Shown: positions 57,270 to 64,000 of the stretch, in pieces
Layout of the letters: each line of letters opens with the position of its first letter
Numbering within the stretch: the stretch's first letter is position 1
Origin: Emergomyces orientalis
Taxonomy: Eukaryota > Ascomycota > Eurotiomycetes > Onygenales > Ajellomycetaceae
Assembly: GCA_002110485.1 (NCBI GenBank)
Contig: MOWL01000071.1
Coordinates: 248,001-312,000, forward strand
DNA length: 64,000 bases
Direction of reading: 5' to 3'
Made by a program: the position numbers and the translations under genes
The notes under the pieces: model-generated
What the model was told of the DNA's origin: nothing
Seen by the model: only the letters and a program-made list of their open reading frames with translations
The model's database searches: none

Positions 57270-57914
57270 ATCGAAAGGTAGCCCTAGAAATTCGAGGGTA
57301 GATATATGGCATGCGTCAGAAGTTGCTTCAGAGTACGCCCTGGCTACATGTGAAAGATGCAGAGAAAGGAGTGCTCTGCTAGGAACAGGCCTTCAATGAA
57401 AAGTTCATCGAAGATGGAGAGAAAGTATGGAAACAATCATAACTCTAAAATTATCAAAAATCCGAAATTTCACATACATGTGGACGGTGAATTCCAAATA
57501 TTGGGGTCGTTTTTTGTTGAAAGTCGATCTGGAAATTGAAGCTGTCGTCATTATTCCCTCTTCGGGACGCGCTATCACCTGTCAATGATCATGTGACAGC
57601 AGTACCAAAAAATGGGTTAGCGCCAAGCTTGAAAAGAGGTTGGACCTTGAAATAGTAGCCTTGAAACGCTAAGCCAATTTGGGGAATTCCCATTTGGACC
57701 AGGAGCCTGGGCAAAAAGCTTCGATCTTTAACGCCGAATGGACCAAACCCACATTAACACCTCACCCGTTGTCTCTTCTCTTATATTTTTGTGTTTCTTC
57801 TACTTGGAATGTTTCAATAGCTCTCCTGGTACGATAGCGCATTCTCGCTTGGACTTCGCAATGCGAGTCTAGCTCTCAGCTCCAGGCCCGTTCGAGTATT
57901 GAGGACCATTAAAC
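57270..57914. promoter_or_regulatory. divergent promoter LMBRD1-type gene / CFT1
   Basis: 645 bases between start codons pointing apart. A CAATGATCATGTGACA block near 57582-57597 could hold a palindromic factor site (TGATCA). The CFT1-side leader is CT-rich (57770-57800). Confidence 0.45.
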
Positions 57915-60900
57915 ATGCAATGTTATACAGAGCTGCTGCCCCCTTCAGGGGTAACGCATGCTTTGTCCGTTCCCTTCCTGTCGGGAACATCCAACAATTT
58001 GATAGTTGCAAAGACCACCCTTCTCCAGGTGTTTAATCTGGTTAATGTCCTCTACGGATCTGGTCCCGGCCAGTCAGATGAGAAATCTCGATCACAGTGC
58101 TCCAAATTGGTGCTGGTGGCTGAATATGCTCTGTCGGGTACTATTACCGACCTGGGTCGAGTGAAGATACTCGACTCCAAAAGCGGTGGAGAGGCTGTTC
58201 TTGTTGCAACACGTAACGCCAAACTCAGTCTGATTCAGTGGGATCCTGAAAAACACCAGATTTCCACGACTTCCATTCATTATTACGAGAGAGATGATGT
58301 ACATATTAGTCCTTGGACTCCGAACCTTGCCAACTGTCCTAGTCATTTGACAGTCGACCCGAGTAGCAGATGTGCGGTGCTCAACTTTGGGAAAAAGAAT
58401 TTGGCTATTTTGCCTTTCCACCAGATGGGGGATGACCTGGTAATGGATGATTTCGATTCGGACATTGAAGAACCGCCCAGTGGTACAAACCATACAGCAG
58501 AAGGACAATACAAGGCAAACAAATCCAGTGGGCCAGTGTTTCAAACGCCTTATGCTTCCTCTTTCGTGCTCCCAATCGCGGCATTGGAACCCTCAATGCT
58601 TCATCCTATAAGTCTAGCGTTTTTATACGAATATAGGGAACCTACATTTGGCGTTTTATATTCGCAAGTGGCTACATCCTCTGCTCTACTACATGATCGA
58701 AAAGATGTAGTCTTTTACTCGGTTTTCACGCTAGACTTAGAACAACGCGCATCCACCACTCTACTCTCTGTGCCTCGCCTCCCCAATGATTTATTCAAAG
58801 TTGTTCCGCTACCACCACCCGTAGGAGGAGCGCTCTTAGTCGGTTCCAACGAACTCGTCCACATCGATCAAGCAGGCAAGACCAACGCAGTGGGGGTAAA
58901 TGAATTCGCTAGGGAAGCCTCTAGCTTCTCAATGGCTGATCAATCTGATTTGGAAATGCGCCTGGAAGGCGCTGCTGTGGAACAACTAGGAACGGAAAAT
59001 GGCGATATGTTACTGGTATTACTCAATGGTACGATGGCGGTACTCAGTTTCAAACTTGATGGACGATCGGTGTCTGGAATATCTCTGCGGCCAGTTTCCG
59101 ACTTGGCAGGCGGCTCTATCTTAAGGGCAAAGCCGTCTTGCTCGGTTCCAGTTGGTAGAGGCAAAATCTTTTTCGGCAGCGAGGAAGGGGATTCAGTGCT
59201 TATGGGATGGTCACGTCCATCTACCAGAGCAAAAGATTTACCAGCACAAGCAGCGGGTGAGGACAACATTGCCGAGCTCTCCGAGGATGAGGAGGATGAT
59301 GAAGATGCGTATGAGGATGACCTATACGCAACACCAATGACAACTGGGATTCAAACCCGCAGCTCTACATCCGTGAATGGCACTAACCTCAACGATTATA
59401 TTTTCCGAATCCATGATCGTATGTGGAATCTTGGCCCAATGAGGGATCTGACCCTAGGGCGACCCGCTGGCCCGCGAGATAAAGACAAACGCCAGCCAGT
59501 CTCGAACCTATCAGCTAATCTAGAGCTTGTTGCGACCCAGGGATATGGCAAATCCGGAGGTCTTGCAATTCTCAGGCGCGAAATCGATCCTTACGTCATC
59601 GATTCGTTGATGATCAAAGACACAGATGGAGCACGGTCTGTGCACGTTAAGGACCCTAAGTTGCCTTCACAAAGTGGATCACTTCCACTGAATGCTGGGA
59701 GCAATTATGACCATTATCTTCTGTTGTCCAAGTCCAAAGGCTTGGACAAGGAAAAATCAGTTGTGTACACAATGAGCAGTGGAGGGTTAGAAGAGACTAG
59801 GGCACCCGAATTCAACCCCAACGAAGACCGTACTATTGACATTGGAACACTCGCGGGCGGGACCAGAGTTGTGCAAGTTCTTAAAGGTGAAGTACGGAGC
59901 TATGATAGTGGTAAGTTCACCAGCTTTTATCATTATTATCATTATTGGGCTAGAAGACGATCTCAATATTCAATTTCCTCTTCAATTCACGAATGATATG
60001 AAAGCAATCATTTAAACTTAACTATGGTATAACTAATTTGTGGTTAGGCCTTGGGCTCGCTCAAATATTCCCGGTGTGGGATGAAGATATGAGCGAAGAG
60101 AAATCTGTGGTGCATGCAAGCTTTGCTGATCCCTATGTTCTTATTATCCGTGACGATAGATCCATACTCCTTCTTCAGGCGGACGAATCAGGTGACTTGG
60201 ATGAGATAGAAACCGACGGTATCATCAATTCAACGACATGGATTTCAGGGTCACTTTACCAAGATAAATATCGGTCGTTCATGTCTTATGAAGGGGGGCT
60301 CAACAGGAAGCCTTCTGATAATGTCCATTTGTTCCTCCTTAACTCGGAATCTAAACTCCACGTAAGGATTTGCCCGTGTTTGATTGCTTGGTATTAGAAA
60401 CAAGCTAACAAGACTTGAAGATATTTCACCTTCCAAACGCCAGGGAGCCCGTGTTTACTGCGGAAAGCGTTGATCTATTACCCCAAATACTGTCAACAGA
60501 ACCTCCCCCAAGACGAGCAACATATCGTGAGAAGTTAACGGAGATACTAGTCGCAGACCTTGGGGATTCTGTTAGCCGGACCCCGTACCTAATCGTGAGA
60601 TATCTCATTTTCGAGACACAGATTCTACACAGATTTAAAGCTTACCAACTGCACACATTTAGTTGCGATCCACGATCAACGACCTCATATTGTATGAGCC
60701 ATACCATACTACCCATTCCACTGAAAAGCAATGGACTGATTTGCGGTTTGTGAAAATCGTCAATCATCATTTCCCCAAATTCCATCCCGACACCAACCTG
60801 GACAATATTTCGGAGAGCGACTACGCACCACCGAAACCACTACGCGCTTTGGGAGACGTTTGCGGCTATCGAACCGTATTTATGCCCGGTAACTCTCCTT

Positions 60901-62686
60901 GCTTTATAATAAAATCGTCGACGAGCATTCCACATGTTATGAACCTGAGGGGGAAAACAGTCCATTCGTTGAGCAGCTTTAATATACCTGCATGTGAAAG
61001 AGGATTCGTCTATGTCGATACTGATGTAAGTGTTTTTTTTTTCGCCTAAAAGTATAAACAAGTAACTTACATCTGTCATCTAGAATGTTGTGCGGATGTG
61101 TCGATTTCCTAGAAACACTCATTTTGATGGCTCTTGGGCTACACGAAAAATTGGTCTCGGGGAGCAGGTGGATGCCGTTGAATATTCATCCTTGTCTGAA
61201 ACATACGTTCTAGGAACCAGCCAAAAAGTCGACTTCAAGCTCCCCGAAGATGATGAAATCCATCCTGAATGGCGAAACGAAAGTATGATATAATCATGTT
61301 CACGTAACGCCAGCCATTGCTAATCATATCTTTACAGTGATATCTTTCCTCCCCAAGATCGACAAAGGGAGTGTTAAACTGTTAAGCCCAAGGATATGGT
61401 CAATTATTGATAGGTAAGAAAATTTTTCAAGCGCGCCTTCGACCAATTAAGACAATCTCTTTAACACACATCTAGCTATACCTTACGGACTGCGGAATGT
61501 ATCATGTGTGTCAAATGCCTGAACCTCGAGGTGTCCGAAATTACCCATGAGCGTAAGGATATGATCGCGGTGGGCACGGCACTCACACGAGGAGAGGATA
61601 TTGCTGCCCGTGGGTGCATTTACGTTTTCGAGGTCATCGAGGTAGTCCCCGATGTTGACCGACCAGAGACCAACCGGAAACTCAAGTTAATCGCCAAAGA
61701 AGAAGTGAAGGGAGCTGTGACATCTCTCTCAGGAATTGGCGGCCAAGGGTTTTTGATTGCCGCCCAGGGTCAGAAATGCATTGTCAGGGGCCTCAAGGAG
61801 GATGGTAGTCTTCTACCGGTGGCGTTCATGGATATGCAATGCTACGTCAGCGTGCTTAAAGAGCTCAAGGGTACTGGGATGTGCATCATGGGAGACGCTT
61901 TGAAGGGTCTTTGGTTTGCAGGGTATTCCGTAAGTTAAGAAGCAGCTAAACCCCGGCTTACCGTGAAGGTCTAACAACAAATCTATAGGAGGAACCATAC
62001 AAGCTATCTCTTTTCAGCAAGGATGACGGCACCCTCCAAGTAATGGCCGCTGACTTCCTTCCTGACGGAAAACGCTTATATCTCCTGGTCGCCGATGATG
62101 ACTGCAATATACATGTTCTACAGTATGACCCTGAAGGTACGGAAAAATCTATTCATGTTCTTACCATTTGATGAAAATTATTCTAATAGGACCACCAATA
62201 GATCCTGGTTCTTCCAAGGGTGATCGACTGCTGCACCGCAGCACGTTTCACACGGGCCATTTCGCTTCAACGCTTACCTTACTCCCTCGAACGGCAATAT
62301 CGTCATCACAAACACCAGACTCCAACCCAGACATGATGGATCTCGATTCATCCGGGCCCCTCCATCAAGTCCTCATAACGTCTGAAACCGGATCGATCGC
62401 ACTTATCACGCCAGTCTCTGAAACGTCATACCGACGCCTCTCAGCTCTGCAATCCCAGTTGACCAATACGCTCGAGCACCCTTGCGGGCTTAACCCTCGT
62501 GCGTTCCGAGCTGTCGAGAGTGATGGCATTGGTGGACGGGGTATGGTTGATGGTGACCTGCTGCAGAGATGGCTTGATCTGGGTACGCAGCGAAAGGCAG
62601 AGATTGCAAATCGTGTCGGCGCAGATGTGTGGGAGATTCGCGCTGATCTTGAGGCTATTGGAAAGGGAGGTTTAGGGTACTTGTAA
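57915..62686 (+). CDS. CFT1: cleavage and polyadenylation specificity factor subunit Cft1 (CPSF160)
   Basis: Nine exons: 57915-59910, 60048-60361, 60421-60594, 60663-61025, 61084-61282, 61338-61413, 61476-61929, 61989-62136, 62190-62686; 1406 residues, about the usual length. MQCYTELLPPSGVTHALSVPFL is the characteristic start, followed by NLIVAKTTLLQVF and LVLVAEYALSGTITDLGRV of the first beta-propeller (MMS1_N). An acidic insert ELSEDEEDDEDAYEDD is near residues 450-466. The C-terminal CPSF_A domain includes LSPRIWSIIDS, YTLRTAECIMCVKCLNLEVSEITHERKDMIAVGTAL and the final ADVWEIRADLEAIGKGGLGYL. Cft1 is a scaffold of the 3'-end processing complex and helps recognise the polyadenylation signal. 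Intron 2 ends in TTGAAG, a weak acceptor. It was the simplest long gene to model. Confidence 0.96.
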
Positions 62687-63150
62687 CCGTTTTTTAAAAT
62701 GTCTTTTTCGTCCCTTTCAATGTTTCATAGTGTTTAGGCTCTTTTTGTTGGGTTATGGGTCATGTTTCCCTGAAGTCACATTTAATTATTTGTGCGAGCT
62801 ATTTGCAGGACACTGCAATGCAGAAGTTGATAGAATTAAGTTTAACCATTAGAATAATGCAAAGTAGCCCTATTCGTTCGTCTTGTTTACATCAATCAAT
62901 CCCCTAGTGCCAACCTACGTCTTATAGAGCAATCATATGTGGCATTGGTTTCACAACATGACCAACCGACCCCATCACCTCAATCATCGACCCATAATAA
63001 TTGGATCATACAATATCCACAAGGTATAAAAGCAGAATATAAATAAAAAGTACACATATAATACAAAATGCCCTTCCTTAGCCAACATCAACAGCCGTAC
63101 CCATCAAATTTAGTAAGCATAAACACTCTGTCCACCAGCCCAACAATCAA
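62687..63150. terminator. convergent spacer CFT1 / small mitochondrial protein
   Basis: 464 bases between facing stop codons, AT-rich, with CATAATAA/AATATAAATAAAAAG words near 62990-63050 that may be polyadenylation signals. No gene seen. Confidence 0.4.
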
Positions 63151-63860
63151 TCAATCGGTCTTCTTCCTTAAAGTCGCTGACAACTCCCGCGCCTTACTTT
63201 CCAGCTCAGCTATTTCCTCTATTTAGAAGAAAGAGAAAAGAAGAAACAGAACGCACCAGTTAGCAAAATTTGACTTGTTTACAGCTTTCCTTCCCTCGCC
63301 TTTTATAAATATATACCAAGAAGGTGATATTTGAGTAATATTTGAAATATAAAACATTCGATATAAAGTCGATACATAAGAAAGCAGCAAGTAGGCACAA
63401 AGTTTAACTTACTATTCCTCGTCAACTTTTCATCATCAACCTCCAGCCTTACCCATGCCCAATAGATAATTTGGTACGTAAGTACGCCGCCTAGGAAGAC
63501 CTTTGCAAAGGCCCGACCGAAGCTTTTGTATATACTTGTCTGCCAAATGGATCGTGTGAAACACGCGCCGGGGGGCGCGCGTTTATCAATGATGTTAGAT
63601 GATAACAAATATAGCGTGGGAATAGTGAATGAATTCCCAAGAAAAGATTCAGGGAAAAAACTAGTTGCGTGTCTTACATGTGCCGAAGGTGCATTAGTGG
63701 TTGTGGATTGTTGTGTGTTACTACTGAGGGGCGGAGCAGTTGACGTGAACGTTCGGCGGCTTAATGATGATGTGGATGGATACTTTAAGGGCATTTGTCT
63801 GATATATGATGATGGGAGGGGAGGAATTCGTGTGGCTTTTGGTATCAACAAGCGAAACAT
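63151..63860 (-). CDS. small mitochondrial inner-membrane-type protein, unknown function
   Basis: Three exons on the minus strand: 63678-63860, 63413-63539, 63151-63218; 125 residues. The start at 63860 is the first true ATG (MFRLLIPKATRIPPLPSSYIRQ). An Arg/Ser/Thr-rich leader (about 1-60, TSSLSRRTFTSTAPP) is a good mitochondrial presequence. A membrane segment VFLGGVLTYQIIYWAWV lies at about 75-92, with a basic residue block before it (YKSFGRAFAKV). The C-terminus is a short charged helix KEIAELESKARELSATLRKKTD. The pattern resembles small fungal respiratory-chain or import-related proteins, but I do not recognise it. Intron 1 contains a strong hairpin at 63559-63584. Confidence 0.68.
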
Positions 63861-64000
63861 CGTGACCAATATCTGTTTTGGAAGAGATGAAGGGTGGATA
63901 AAAGTTTATGTGTGGGGGGGTATTCGCTTGTAGTAGGCTGATGTACAGTCGGCGGAAGAAGAGCAGCGGAAAAGCGCGCGGAAGTGCCAAGAAAGTCTTA
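63861..64000. promoter_or_regulatory. upstream end of the small mitochondrial protein gene
   Basis: 140 bases to the window edge, 5' of the last minus-strand gene. It contains a GGGGGGG block at 63914-63920. Nothing else to call. Confidence 0.3.

Overview
The window is nuclear DNA of a filamentous ascomycete. Genes carry many short spliceosomal introns (59 in the models below) with GTRNGY-type donors, CTAAC/CTGAC-like branch sites and mostly YAG acceptors. The proteins look like those of Eurotiomycetes; the long AT-rich spacers and one decayed kinase of a type I recall as expanded in Onygenales suggest Onygenales, perhaps Ajellomycetaceae (inference from recall, not a search). I see no plasmid, phage, CRISPR array, rRNA, tRNA or intact transposon.

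Layout. 1-66: last codons of a polyQ protein. 0.6-14.1 kb: RSC4-like double-bromodomain protein, the ribosome-associated Hsp70 SSB with 13 exons, a SAM methyltransferase, mitochondrial ribosome recycling factor, a mitochondrial protein of unknown function, and the APC/C subunit CDC26. 16.3-19.3 kb: a six-exon Zn(II)2Cys6 regulator with an 8.4-kb spacer upstream. 27.6-37.1 kb: CIA2 (cytosolic Fe-S assembly), the U5 snRNP GTPase SNU114, cytosolic acetoacetyl-CoA thiolase ERG10, and a second Zn(II)2Cys6 regulator whose zinc cluster is split by an intron. 40-45 kb: a ZIP metal transporter and a TOS1-like cell-wall protein. 45-50.4 kb: a sparse region holding a protein-kinase pseudogene. 50.4-63.9 kb: dense housekeeping block with ATG14, a small coiled-coil protein, an ANCHR-like zinc-finger protein, the LMBRD1-type lysosomal cobalamin transporter, the cleavage/polyadenylation factor CFT1, and a small mitochondrial membrane protein.

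The genes are independent and do not form a biosynthetic cluster. Several sit head to head over shared 0.5-0.8 kb promoters (CDC26, SNU114/ERG10, ATG14, LMBRD1/CFT1); others converge. There is a loose theme of RNA processing and protein synthesis or folding (SNU114, CFT1, SSB, RRF).

The most notable sequence-level result is in splicing. Three introns (two in SSB, one in ERG10) can only be spliced in frame from GC donors, all with the same hexamer GCAAGT. The GC models give a 614-residue SSB and a 399-residue thiolase, the expected family lengths. Each GC donor has a GT four bases downstream that would shift the frame. The second zinc-cluster gene has two acceptors that follow pure A-tracts. 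I found no clear previously undescribed multi-gene system. All exon boundaries were derived by hand from splice signals, reading phase and remembered family sequences, not from transcripts.
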